DNA of 64,000 bases from Fidelibacterota bacterium (GTDB taxonomy: Bacteria; Fidelibacterota; Marinisomatia; Marinisomatales; SCKK01): positions 37,110-101,109 of the forward strand of contig SCKK01000004.1 of the NCBI GenBank assembly GCA_004124475.1, written 5' to 3'. The position numbers and the translations under genes are program-made. Below are positions 7,611-14,882 of the stretch, in pieces. How positions within the stretch are numbered: the stretch's first letter is position 1; each line of letters begins with the position of its first letter. The notes beneath the pieces were generated by a model that searched no databases, was not told the DNA's origin, and saw only the letters and a list, made by a program, of their open reading frames with translations.

Positions 7611-8465
7611 ATGGAAAACCAAATAGACAAATATGTTGACAAAGATGATGCGCTTTTTCATTATACTAATTTGCGCGTAGGAATTGAAAATATCCTCCAT
7701 GAAAAGAAATTAAAGCCATCATTATATATTGATACGAATGACCCTCGGGAGTACAAGTTTCTACTTCTGAATCGGATGGGTTCAGAATGGTCAGAAGAAA
7801 CAAAGAGGTTGTGGGCTGATGCACATCCGGTTATTGACCGCATTCTTAAATATCATTACAAAGTTATGTGCTTTAGTTCAAACGGTAGACCAACTCTAAT
7901 TATTAATAACAATGAGATAGATGAAATAGAAGACCCATACGCTGTAACTACGGGATGGAGTAAATCAAGGATGTGGACTCAATATGGCGAAAATCATCGT
8001 GGTCTTTGTATCGTATTTTCCAAAACTGCCATAGAAAAGATGATTCAAGATGTGAATCTACCAGCAATGTCATCAAAAAGAGATTATGTAAAGTATTCTC
8101 CTTCAGAAAGAATAAGAATGGTTGCATATACTATAAATGTTAGCAGGCTAAAACAAAAAGGGGTTGAAAACTATTGTAAGAATCATGTCCTTAAACATAT
8201 AAATGACTTTTTCTTTACAAAACATGTTGATTATCGTGATGAAAACGAATATCGAGTAGTTATCTATGATCCTGAAAAAATATATGAGTACTTTTATATT
8301 AACTCAATAATAAAGGGAGTAATTGCAGGAGACAGGACACCGAAGGTCTACTTGCCTATAATAGAAAAACAGTGTGAAGCTCTGAATATTGAGTGTCGAA
8401 GAATTGAGTGGGACAGAGGTAAACCACATTTATTGCTTTGTAATAAACCACAAACCGCAACCTAA
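7611..8465 (+). CDS. DUF2971-like cytoplasmic protein (cassette gene)
   Basis: This 284-residue protein has the features of DUF2971 proteins. The N-terminal LFHYTNLRVGIENIL (about residues 15-29) corresponds to the usual YHYT start. The central SKSRMWTQYGENHRGLCIVF (about residues 123-142) matches the MWAHYADNHRGVCL motif, and VDYRDENEYRVVIYD (about 205-219) matches the exposed KEYR motif. The family is widespread in accessory regions, and its biochemical function is not established to my knowledge. The gene starts 64 bp after the R' box of attC site 7. Its TAA stop lies in the R'' box of attC site 8, so it is clear cassette cargo. Confidence 0.78.
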   Translation: MENQIDKYVDKDDALFHYTNLRVGIENILHEKKLKPSLYIDTNDPREYKFLLLNRMGSEWSEETKRLWADAHPVIDRILKYHYKVMCFSSNGRPTLIINNNEIDEIEDPYAVTTGWSKSRMWTQYGENHRGLCIVFSKTAIEKMIQDVNLPAMSSKRDYVKYSPSERIRMVAYTINVSRLKQKGVENYCKNHVLKHINDFFFTKHVDYRDENEYRVVIYDPEKIYEYFYINSIIKGVIAGDRTPKVYLPIIEKQCEALNIECRRIEWDRGKPHLLLCNKPQTAT

Positions 8466-8582
8466 CACCCGCTGCTACGGACGTCAAACTCGGGAAGCCT
8501 GGAAAGTATGTTTGGAGCACGAAATGGTATTTAGAGTAAAACCAAAGTTGGTCGTGAGCGCCGCAGAGCTTGACCGTTATGC
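8460..8582 (+). other. Integron attC site 8
   Basis: R'' is ACCTAAC (8460-8466) and R' is GTTATGC (8576-8582), one mismatch from GTTRRRY. GCT and CTACGGACG in the 5' arm pair with CGCCGCAGAGC in the 3' arm around one unpaired G. The arms are close to those of attC site 4, so the two cassettes may share an origin. Confidence 0.72.
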
Positions 8583-8622
8583 CACAGCAAAGGAATCGAA
8601 CGTACAATGAGGAGGTAATGCT

Positions 8623-8952
8623 ATGATGCGAAATCGGTTTTTGCTTGTGCTTGTCTCAAGTTTCTGGATTGGTGTGATAGGTTGCACGGTTGCAAATCGA
8701 GGTGTAATTACAGAACCTGCGAAACAAGACTTTGAAATCCGCATCTATGAGGTGCTGGGGATGGACTGTCCTGGGTGTCACGGTGGTCTGGAAAAACTTG
8801 TTAGAAAGATTCCAGCCGTCCAAGAAGCGAAAGCGAACTGGGAGAAAAGACAACTGGTAGTTACAGTGCGACCAGGAGCCGAATTGAATGATGAAGATAT
8901 TTATGATGCAATCGGGCGTGCGAATTTTACCGTTGGTAAGCGAATTAAGTAG
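8623..8952 (+). CDS. Lipoprotein with a heavy-metal-associated (HMA) domain
   Basis: This 109-residue protein has a signal sequence with lipobox V18-I-G-C21. The HMA domain covers about residues 38-107 and carries the metal-binding GMDCPGC motif (C49 and C52). HMA domains bind soft metals such as Cu(I), Zn(II), Cd(II) or Hg(II). Here the lipid anchor would place it in the periplasm, unlike the usual cytoplasmic chaperones and P-type ATPase domains. GAGGAGG precedes the ATG. It shares one cassette with the barrel protein at 8974, which suggests joint action in metal handling; that link is inferred from position only. Confidence 0.8.
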   Translation: MMRNRFLLVLVSSFWIGVIGCTVANRGVITEPAKQDFEIRIYEVLGMDCPGCHGGLEKLVRKIPAVQEAKANWEKRQLVVTVRPGAELNDEDIYDAIGRANFTVGKRIK

Positions 8953-8973
8953 TTGTCCGAAAGGAACTCCAAC

Positions 8974-9828
8974 ATGAAAAGACTCTTCTGGATGCTTTAC
9001 GTGGTCCAAATTGCCCTTGTTCTGGTTTTGTCAGATGCAATCGCAGCGGGAATTAGCGTTGATGCCGGACTTACTCCTGCAGAAGACCGATGGATACTTC
9101 GGACACAAATGCGGTATATGGAACGGGATGACGATCCCACATCGATGAACCGAAAGATGGACAGATATACCTTGAATATTGTTTTAGCGTATGGACTTCG
9201 GCGAAATTTGACTTTAGTGCTGAAACAACCTGTAGTGCATCAAGAAATTTCGATGGCTGGATCTACCAGTAAGGATACGGGCCTTGCCAACTTGTCCCTT
9301 CTTGCCAAGTATGGAATATACCGGCGCAACACACCCGAACATACGTTTGGTGTTGCTATGACTTTTGGATTGGAACTCCCAACGGGAGCAGACGCCTTTA
9401 CGTCGGAAACATGGGATGTAAATTCCGGGCTATACATGTCGTGGCGAAGGGGGTCCTGGGCATCGGATTTCAACATAGCCTATGCGTGGAATGGTCTTGC
9501 GGACGAAAGCAGTCGTGGCACAAATCCTGGCGATGAACTATCTCTGGATTGGGCTTTGGCACATCAGTTCAGTATTGGGGGAGAGGCAGAGGTCGCCTTA
9601 GCACCTGTATTGGAAGTATCCTATAAGAATATTGGTCAAGATCGACTGTACAGCCACGACGTCGCAGACACCGGAGAAACCATCCTCTACATTTCGCCAG
9701 GGATTAAATTTACTAAGTCATCGTTAATTCTGGAAGCGCTCGCGCAGATACCAGTGTGGCAAGAACAAGAGGGTTCTCAACTCAAGCGAAGCACCGGTGG
9801 CTTTGTTGGAATTCGATTTATGTTTTGA
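8974..9828 (+). CDS. Outer-membrane beta-barrel protein (transporter-like)
   Basis: Starting at the ATG at 8974 (AAAGGA ribosome-binding site upstream), the 284-residue product has a signal peptide ending near AIAAG. Alternating hydrophobic strands follow, and it ends in GGFVGIRFMF with a terminal aromatic residue typical of outer-membrane barrels. The pattern (RYTLNIVLAYGLRRNLTLVLKQP, FGLELPTGAD, LYISPGIKF) resembles the MetA-pathway/transporter-type barrels often found beside metal-resistance genes. It starts 21 bp after the HMA lipoprotein and is followed by attC site 9, making an unusual two-gene cassette. The substrate is unknown. Confidence 0.72.
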   Translation: MKRLFWMLYVVQIALVLVLSDAIAAGISVDAGLTPAEDRWILRTQMRYMERDDDPTSMNRKMDRYTLNIVLAYGLRRNLTLVLKQPVVHQEISMAGSTSKDTGLANLSLLAKYGIYRRNTPEHTFGVAMTFGLELPTGADAFTSETWDVNSGLYMSWRRGSWASDFNIAYAWNGLADESSRGTNPGDELSLDWALAHQFSIGGEAEVALAPVLEVSYKNIGQDRLYSHDVADTGETILYISPGIKFTKSSLILEALAQIPVWQEQEGSQLKRSTGGFVGIRFMF

Positions 9829-9890
9829 TGGTTTGGGGTTAAGAAGAGTACAGAAATTTTACTTGAGTTATTGTTGAAACCGAATTTTTG

Positions 9891-9964
9891 GCATAACAAG
9901 GCGCTGCACCTGACTGGCAATGAGCGTCAGCGAATTGCCAGCAGGTGAGCTTTGTCCGTTAAGC
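9891..9964 (+). other. Integron attC site 9
   Basis: R'' is GCATAAC (9891-9897) and R' is GTTAAGC (9958-9964). CACCTG pairs with CAGGTG and CTGGCAAT pairs perfectly with ATTGCCAG. An unpaired A separates the stems and an unpaired G precedes them, giving a textbook attC hairpin. Confidence 0.92.
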
Positions 9965-10112
9965 CGACCGCAGGCGGTCGGCTTAACGGAGCCGGCGTAT
10001 CAAGGATCCGCTTGTCATTCCGCCTGCGGCGGCCTAACATGCGGATCGAGCTGACTGCGGTCTCTCCGAAACAAGTTTCGTCGAGATCCTCGCGGCTCAT
10101 CCGCCGGCTCCG
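9959..10112 (+). mobile_element. Gene-less 154-bp integron cassette, copy 3 (contains attC site 10)
   Basis: It has the same boundaries and body hairpin (9958-9987) as the other copies. Its attC lies at 10032-10118, with R'' GCCTAAC and R' GTTGGGC. It is inserted directly at the R' box of attC site 9, so two attC sites are separated only by its 73-bp body. Confidence 0.85.
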
Positions 10113-10155
10113 TTGGGCAGACAGCAGTTTCTAAACAAAGTTTGCAAGGTTTAAC

Positions 10156-10665
10156 GTGAAAATATTGTTCAAGATCATAATTCTTGTGGTTGTTCTTCAT
10201 GTATCAGTATTTGCTTCAATTTTTCCATCTGAAGAGTTTTCCCTTGGCCTAATCGGTCCTACGATCCATTATAATTTCGGAGGAGAAAAGAAACACTGGA
10301 GTTTTGGGTTGGAACTGTCCTACTGGGAATTTCCTGAAAAGGGTTGGCCAGTTTCGGTTGACCTTGGGATAGAGTTTGAGAGAGGCAAACTCAGGATATA
10401 TAAAGAATTCCAGGCGTTAGTGCCTATTCCTTCTACAGGTGCCTTTACTGGTGTATCAGTTGGACCTGTGATTGAAAAGGCTCAAAACAATGGTCTCACG
10501 ATCGGATTTCAATTTTCTGGTTGGTTGGCCCTTTTTGGAGGTATCGATCTTAGATACAGGAGGATAGGTCATAATGGAATTCTAAGTCCAGGGATATTTC
10601 TGAAGGGACCAATTCCCTATAGTATTATGAGGAAAATAAGCCGATACCCACCAGTTCGTTTCTAA
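10156..10665 (+). CDS. Exported hypothetical protein (cassette gene)
   Basis: This 169-residue protein starts at GTG 10156, with a signal peptide (KIIILVVVLHVSVFAS) cleaved at about residue 21. The remainder is glycine- and aromatic-rich with alternating hydrophobic residues (HWSFGLELSYWEF, GLTIGFQFSGWLALFGG), which suggests a small beta-structured protein, perhaps in the outer membrane. It follows the third gene-less cassette and is followed by attC site 11. No family is recognised. Confidence 0.6.
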   Translation: MKILFKIIILVVVLHVSVFASIFPSEEFSLGLIGPTIHYNFGGEKKHWSFGLELSYWEFPEKGWPVSVDLGIEFERGKLRIYKEFQALVPIPSTGAFTGVSVGPVIEKAQNNGLTIGFQFSGWLALFGGIDLRYRRIGHNGILSPGIFLKGPIPYSIMRKISRYPPVRF

Positions 10666-10678
10666 ATGTGTGCTGTCT

Positions 10679-10812
10679 GCCCAACCCTCAATAAACCGGA
10701 CGTGAAATACTTGCAGCGTGATTTTAGTGCTTAATATTATAACAACTGGAAATTTGAACAAGGAAATGACTTGTGATTGTAAGTTTCACGCAGTTTATTT
10801 CACCCGTTAGGT
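10679..10812 (+). other. Integron attC site 11
   Basis: R'' GCCCAAC (10679-10685) and R' GTTAGGT (10806-10812) both match consensus. AATAAAC, CGTGAAA and CTT in the 5' arm pair with AAG, TTTCACG and GTTTATT in the 3' arm, with unpaired bases between the blocks. Confidence 0.82.
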
Positions 10813-10873
10813 AAGATGTTCTATTTTATATTTTAGTTAATTAAAACAATAAAATAAAAGGAGGTAAATTACT

Positions 10874-11071
10874 ATGCCATTCACAACTATAAAAGTCATT
10901 GAGAGGGTATTCTCGAAGGAGAAGAAGGCTCAGCTTATCGAAAAGGTCACCGAAGGGATGATCGAAGTTTATGGCGAGGGGATGCGCGACAAGACGTGGG
11001 TCGTCATTGAAGAGGTCAAACCGGAGAATTGGGCGATTGGGGGTAAGGTTCCCACGGTGAAGCCTAAGTAG
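10874..11071 (+). CDS. 4-oxalocrotonate tautomerase family enzyme
   Basis: This 65-residue protein begins MPFTTIKV. After removal of the initiator Met, proline becomes the N-terminal residue that acts as general base in this superfamily. The length, the EKKAQLIEKVTEGMIEVYG helix (about residues 16-34) and the VVIEEVKPENWAIGG ending match 4-oxalocrotonate tautomerases, which form hexamers that tautomerise 2-hydroxydienoates. No aromatic degradation genes lie nearby, so the natural substrate is unknown. GGAGG lies 8-12 bases before the ATG. It is the cargo of the cassette between attC sites 11 and 12. Confidence 0.85.
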   Translation: MPFTTIKVIERVFSKEKKAQLIEKVTEGMIEVYGEGMRDKTWVVIEEVKPENWAIGGKVPTVKPK

Positions 11072-11077
11072 CCCATT

Positions 11078-11136
11078 GGATAACAAAACGCTAAACCTGG
11101 TGCTAAAAAGCGGGGCAGGTTAGGTCAACGTTAGGA
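11078..11136 (+). other. Integron attC site 12 (short)
   Basis: The site spans R'' GGATAAC to R' GTTAGGA. CTAAACCTG in the 5' arm pairs with CAGGTTAG in the 3' arm, leaving one unpaired A. At 59 bp it is the shortest site on the + strand, and its boxes are one mismatch off consensus. Confidence 0.65.
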
Positions 11137-11616
11137 AATTTATAGACCGCCGAAAGGAATCGTTCAACAAATTGAAATACAGGTAACTTCAAGCCTGATT
11201 ACGAGCAGTTCTTTATAGAAACACTCAGCCCAATTGGAGACACCGCCCCGTAATTTGTGGGTTAGGAAAAAGTTCTTTAAAAAGTTTTGAATCAGGCATC
11301 ATTTTAAGTCTTGCGCCTCCGTCAGTGTCCGGTTTGGACGGAAGCTTTGGAGGATTTTAGAAGCGCAAGCCAGACTGCAATTGGTGTAACCGTAGGTTTA
11401 GTGCGGTTGCCGGTTTTGCCTACATCGTCAGCGGCTTGGACTTGAAATTTGTGCAGGGGTGCGGTGGTAAGGCGGTCAGTTTTCTTCGTTGCGCCTAACG
11501 TGTTGTTCAATCTGACCGCATGGGCGGCGGGCGAGTTTCTGAGTTTTGAGAATTGAGGGAAGTTTTATTTAAAAAGTAGCGGCAGGCACTAAACCCTGCG
11601 GCATATTAACAACGCG
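11131..11616 (+). mobile_element. Cassette without a recognisable gene, ending in attC site 13
   Basis: Between attC sites 12 and 13 about 360 bp show no convincing ORF on either strand. It contains the inverted pairs GCGCCTCCGTC...GACGGAAGC (11311-11345) and CTTGCGCCTC...AGAAGCGCAAG (11310-11373), so part of it can fold into a large hairpin. Either the gene has decayed or the cassette carries a promoter or an RNA. Confidence 0.5.
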
Positions 11617-11622
11617 TTAGGC
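11493..11622 (+). other. Integron attC site 13, last of the + strand array
   Basis: R'' GCCTAAC (11493-11499) and R' GTTAGGC (11616-11622) match consensus. The arms pair over a long stretch: GTGTTGTT and CCGCA in the 5' arm with TGCGG and AACAACGC in the 3' arm, leaving unpaired AC. No attC follows before the efflux operon, so the array ends here. Confidence 0.88.
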
Positions 11623-11689
11623 GGCGTTCCAGAAGATTATTTTGATATAGTAGAGAAGCTATGATAGCGCCAAATTTTCTCTTTTATTC

Positions 11690-11703
11690 TGACTGACCAG
11701 TCA
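11690..11703. promoter_or_regulatory. TetR-type operator upstream of the efflux operon
   Basis: TGACTGACCAGTCA is an inverted repeat (TGACTG/CAGTCA with a 2-bp centre), 32 bp before the TetR gene. Sites of this form are commonly bound by AcrR/TetR-type repressors, so it is probably the autoregulatory operator of the downstream operon. Confidence 0.7.
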
Positions 11704-11735
11704 GTAACTTACCAATTAGTCAAAAGGAGTTTGTA

Positions 11736-12347
11736 ATGACAATTGCTGAACGAAAAACCCGTGAAAAAGAGCTAAGGCGGAATGCTATGCTGGAAGCTGC
11801 CGAAAAGTTATTTGCCAAGGAGGGGTACCATACCACAACCATGGACGATGTGGCGGAAGCAACGGATCTCAGCAAAGGAACACTCTACCTCTATTTTAAA
11901 AACAAAGATGATCTTTTTTTCACAATTTTAGATGAAAGACTTGATACGCACATTCGTGAATTGAAAGAAAGACTAAGCAAAACCAGTGACCTGAAAGAAG
12001 CCATTGTTGAATTGGTGACGGAGCAACTAACTTTTTTTGAAAGACACCACTATTTCTTTCGCTTGACCATAGCTGAGCAATGTAAGATTGAGAAAACCCC
12101 TGGGAGCGATTTGCGCCAACATTTTCTGCAGAAGCAGATGACGTTTTTAATGATGATAGAAGAAGCGCTGTCCGGTCGAATGAGCGCCGGAAAGCAATAT
12201 CCTTTTAGCGCCAGATCACTGGCTTTGTGTCTCATGGGCTCTACCCATGCTCACATGATGAATTGGTTGATGGCAGGGGGCGATCAGGATCTGCAGAAAT
12301 CGAGAGATGAAATTATTCAAATTATTTTAAACCGGATTGAAGTTTGA
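11736..12347 (+). CDS. TetR/AcrR family transcriptional regulator
   Basis: This 203-residue protein has the N-terminal TetR helix-turn-helix at about residues 14-60: [20 protein letters not shown], then [20 protein letters not shown] and KDDLF, with the diagnostic LYxYFxxKDDL. The C-terminal ligand domain (about 75-200) is helical and diverged. It is the first gene of the RND efflux locus, preceded by a palindromic operator, and lies 60 bp upstream of the TolC-like gene. It presumably represses the operon until an exported compound binds. AAAAGGAG precedes the ATG. Inducer unknown. Confidence 0.92.
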   Translation: MTIAERKTREKELRRNAMLEAAEKLFAKEGYHTTTMDDVAEATDLSKGTLYLYFKNKDDLFFTILDERLDTHIRELKERLSKTSDLKEAIVELVTEQLTFFERHHYFFRLTIAEQCKIEKTPGSDLRQHFLQKQMTFLMMIEEALSGRMSAGKQYPFSARSLALCLMGSTHAHMMNWLMAGGDQDLQKSRDEIIQIILNRIEV

Positions 12348-12407
12348 TTTTTAAAGAAATTCATGACAAATGGCTAAAATGCGATCTTATTTAATCGGAG
12401 TATTCAC

Positions 12408-13808
12408 ATGAAATTGAGAAAAATAATTATCTTTATTATCCTGGCAACAAGCCTCCAATATATTTATGGAGAATCGGTAACGTTAACTCTGGAAAAAGCC
12501 GTTGAACTGGCGCTGGCAAATAATATCGAAATGCAGAATGCTCGTCAGGATTTCCTTCGGGCACAAGCACAGCGCCGGGAAGCTAAAGCCACCGCTTACC
12601 CGGTTTTAACTACCTTCGCCCAACAAACCTATAACCCGTCGTTAGCGGCGCAACCTTTCGATTTTCCCATCCCATTTGGGGTTTTGGATGAAAATGGAAA
12701 TCCCGTTCCCATCATCGATGACCCTACCCATCAGCAGACCGATATTATTCCCATAGAGGTAAATGTCTCCTTTGGGACGGATTATCAGTTGGTGTATGGA
12801 TTTAATGTCACACAGCCCATATTCGATGGCAGAGTTCTCGCAGCGCTGAGAAGTGCAAACGTTTATGGTGACTTGGCTCAGGCATCATTTGATGTATCTC
12901 GTCTTCGTGTAATCGAACAAACTAAAATTGCCTTTTACCGGGTTTTGTTATCTGAGCATGTTGTGGATGTTATGAAATCCTCCCTAAAACTGATCGAGCA
13001 AAATCAGAGGGATACGGAAGCTCTGTACAAATTGGGTAAAGCAGCGGAATTTGACCTGATTCGGGTTGAAGTACAGGTGGCAAACCAGGTGTCTCAGATA
13101 AGTAATGCACGGAAAACAGCAGCTCTGGCTAAAGCTGGTTTAAAACGGGTATGTGGATTAAAGCAAAGAGCGGATATCTCAGTTGTAGGCGATATTGCCA
13201 TCCAATCGTCTGAATTACCGAATTATGAAGAATTAAAGGTAAAATTATTTCAACATCAGCCTCTGCTTACTCAGCTTGAAGCCAATAACAAACTGATGAA
13301 AGAATATATTCTTCTTCAAAAGTCTGAGTTTATGCCTTCTCTTTCTTTAACTGGGTCTTATCAACAGATTCTCCCATACAACAGCGGGAATTTTAATTTG
13401 GGTGATTTCCGTAAGGCAACTACCATCGGGCTTTCCATGAATTTTCCTTTATTCAACGGTTTTGGATCGGTAGCTCGTATACAACAAGCTCGTGCCGATT
13501 TTAAAAAATCTGAGTATCAGTTAGAGGATGTCAAAGAGAATCTGTTAGTTGAATTATCAAATCTTTATCTGACTTTAGAGGAAGCAAGAAATCGTATAGA
13601 AGCTGGGATAAAAAGTGTGAAGCTGGCAAAACGGGGAGTGGAAATTGCCCAGGAACTCTATAATCGTGGGATGACTACTCAACTTCAGGTCATGGATGCC
13701 AACAACGCCCGGAATCAGGCGGAATTAGGATTAGCTCAAGCTTATTTTGAATATCATACTGCTCATGCATCCCTTGCACGGGTTGCGGGTCTGGACAATT
13801 TGGAGTAA
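12408..13808 (+). CDS. TolC-family outer-membrane efflux channel
   Basis: This 466-residue protein has a signal peptide (to about residue 22) and the duplicated helical architecture of the outer-membrane efflux protein family. The first repeat begins LTLEKAVELALANNIEMQNA (about residues 26-45). A second block begins near residue 285 (HQPLLTQLEANNKLM) with SEFMPSLSLTGSY, and a long coiled-coil region with EVQVANQVSQISNAR lies at about 215-240. It forms the outer-membrane duct of the tripartite pump with the adaptor (13820) and RND protein (14883). The three genes are 7-11 bp apart, so they form an operon. Confidence 0.92.
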   Translation: MKLRKIIIFIILATSLQYIYGESVTLTLEKAVELALANNIEMQNARQDFLRAQAQRREAKATAYPVLTTFAQQTYNPSLAAQPFDFPIPFGVLDENGNPVPIIDDPTHQQTDIIPIEVNVSFGTDYQLVYGFNVTQPIFDGRVLAALRSANVYGDLAQASFDVSRLRVIEQTKIAFYRVLLSEHVVDVMKSSLKLIEQNQRDTEALYKLGKAAEFDLIRVEVQVANQVSQISNARKTAALAKAGLKRVCGLKQRADISVVGDIAIQSSELPNYEELKVKLFQHQPLLTQLEANNKLMKEYILLQKSEFMPSLSLTGSYQQILPYNSGNFNLGDFRKATTIGLSMNFPLFNGFGSVARIQQARADFKKSEYQLEDVKENLLVELSNLYLTLEEARNRIEAGIKSVKLAKRGVEIAQELYNRGMTTQLQVMDANNARNQAELGLAQAYFEYHTAHASLARVAGLDNLE

Positions 13809-13819
13809 AAGGATGAATC

Positions 13820-14875
13820 ATGAAATTTAAATACAGTTTTCTTGCCTTGATAATTCTCGGTTTAATGATGGTTTGCGGGAAACCTCAAAAGGATACCGCA
13901 AATAATATAATTGAGGAAATCCCCATCCCTGTTTCTGTAGATACATTGCGATTAAGCTCCTTCCAGGATAGTTACCGCAGTATAGGTCGGGTTGGATCGG
14001 AGCAGCAGGTTATCCTTTTGTTTGAAGTAGCAGGGAAGGTAGTCCGTCTGTTTGTGGAAGAGGGTGATTTTGTGAAAGAGGGTCAAGCCTTGGCGGAGAT
14101 CGCGTCTGATCAATACAATGCACAATTCATTCAGGCTAAATCGACCTATGAGAAAGCGAAGAAAGATTTAAAAAGTTCAGAAGAATTGTTAAAGTCCAAC
14201 ACGATTTCTTCAGATCAATTTGATCAGGCTATACTGGGGCACGATCGCGCCTATGCCGCTTATATCCAGGTGAAAACTGCATTTGAGAATACTACATTAC
14301 GTGCCCCGTTCAATGGACGTATCATCCAGCGGAATTTGAACAAAGGGGACTTTGTCTCACCGGGGCTGGCTGTCAACCCGCCTTTTGTTCTTGCAGACAT
14401 GGAACAGTTAAATGTAATAGTTCCTGTCCCTGAATCCGTAGTGGGTAAAATCAAGGTAGGACAAGTAGTAAATCTCAAATTCAAGACATTTCCTGATAAA
14501 GTATTCAATGGTACTGTCCATAAGATTGGATTGGCTACAAAAACCTTTTCCAATAATTTTGATGTCAAGGTGAGAATTCAAAATTCGACTCATGAATTAA
14601 AATTGGGATTAATAGCGGATGTAGAGATTGTTACTAAGCAATATAAGGAGGCTATTGTGCTGCCTTTACGTCTTATCCACGATGAAAATGGGCAAAAATA
14701 TATTTATGTAAAATCAGGTAATCGCTCTCGGAGGATTGATATACATATTCTTTCCATGTCCGGAACGAAAGTAGTTGTTTCGGGTGATCTGTCGTCCGGT
14801 GATATACTGATCACTCATGGGCATAGTCATGTAAAGGATGGGTCACTAATCTCAGTTGCAAAGTTGATCCCGTAA
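13820..14875 (+). CDS. RND efflux periplasmic adaptor (membrane fusion protein)
   Basis: This 351-residue protein starts with a signal sequence ending in MVCGK, probably a lipid-anchored cysteine although the lipobox is not ideal. The membrane-fusion domains follow in order: a lipoyl half-motif with GKVVRLFVEEGDFVKEGQ (about residues 72-89), a helical hairpin (about 100-150), the second lipoyl half ending in TLRAPFNGRI (about 155-165) and a beta-barrel with LGLIADVEIVTK (about 258-270). It links the inner-membrane RND pump to the TolC-like channel. Only 11 bp separate it from the channel gene, and 7 bp from the pump gene. Confidence 0.92.
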   Translation: MKFKYSFLALIILGLMMVCGKPQKDTANNIIEEIPIPVSVDTLRLSSFQDSYRSIGRVGSEQQVILLFEVAGKVVRLFVEEGDFVKEGQALAEIASDQYNAQFIQAKSTYEKAKKDLKSSEELLKSNTISSDQFDQAILGHDRAYAAYIQVKTAFENTTLRAPFNGRIIQRNLNKGDFVSPGLAVNPPFVLADMEQLNVIVPVPESVVGKIKVGQVVNLKFKTFPDKVFNGTVHKIGLATKTFSNNFDVKVRIQNSTHELKLGLIADVEIVTKQYKEAIVLPLRLIHDENGQKYIYVKSGNRSRRIDIHILSMSGTKVVVSGDLSSGDILITHGHSHVKDGSLISVAKLIP

Positions 14876-14882
14876 AATATTC

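Noticed and set aside
11322..11510. 62-codon minus-strand frame in the last cassette
   Set aside because: It starts inside attC site 13, opposes the array direction, and shows no protein-like pattern.
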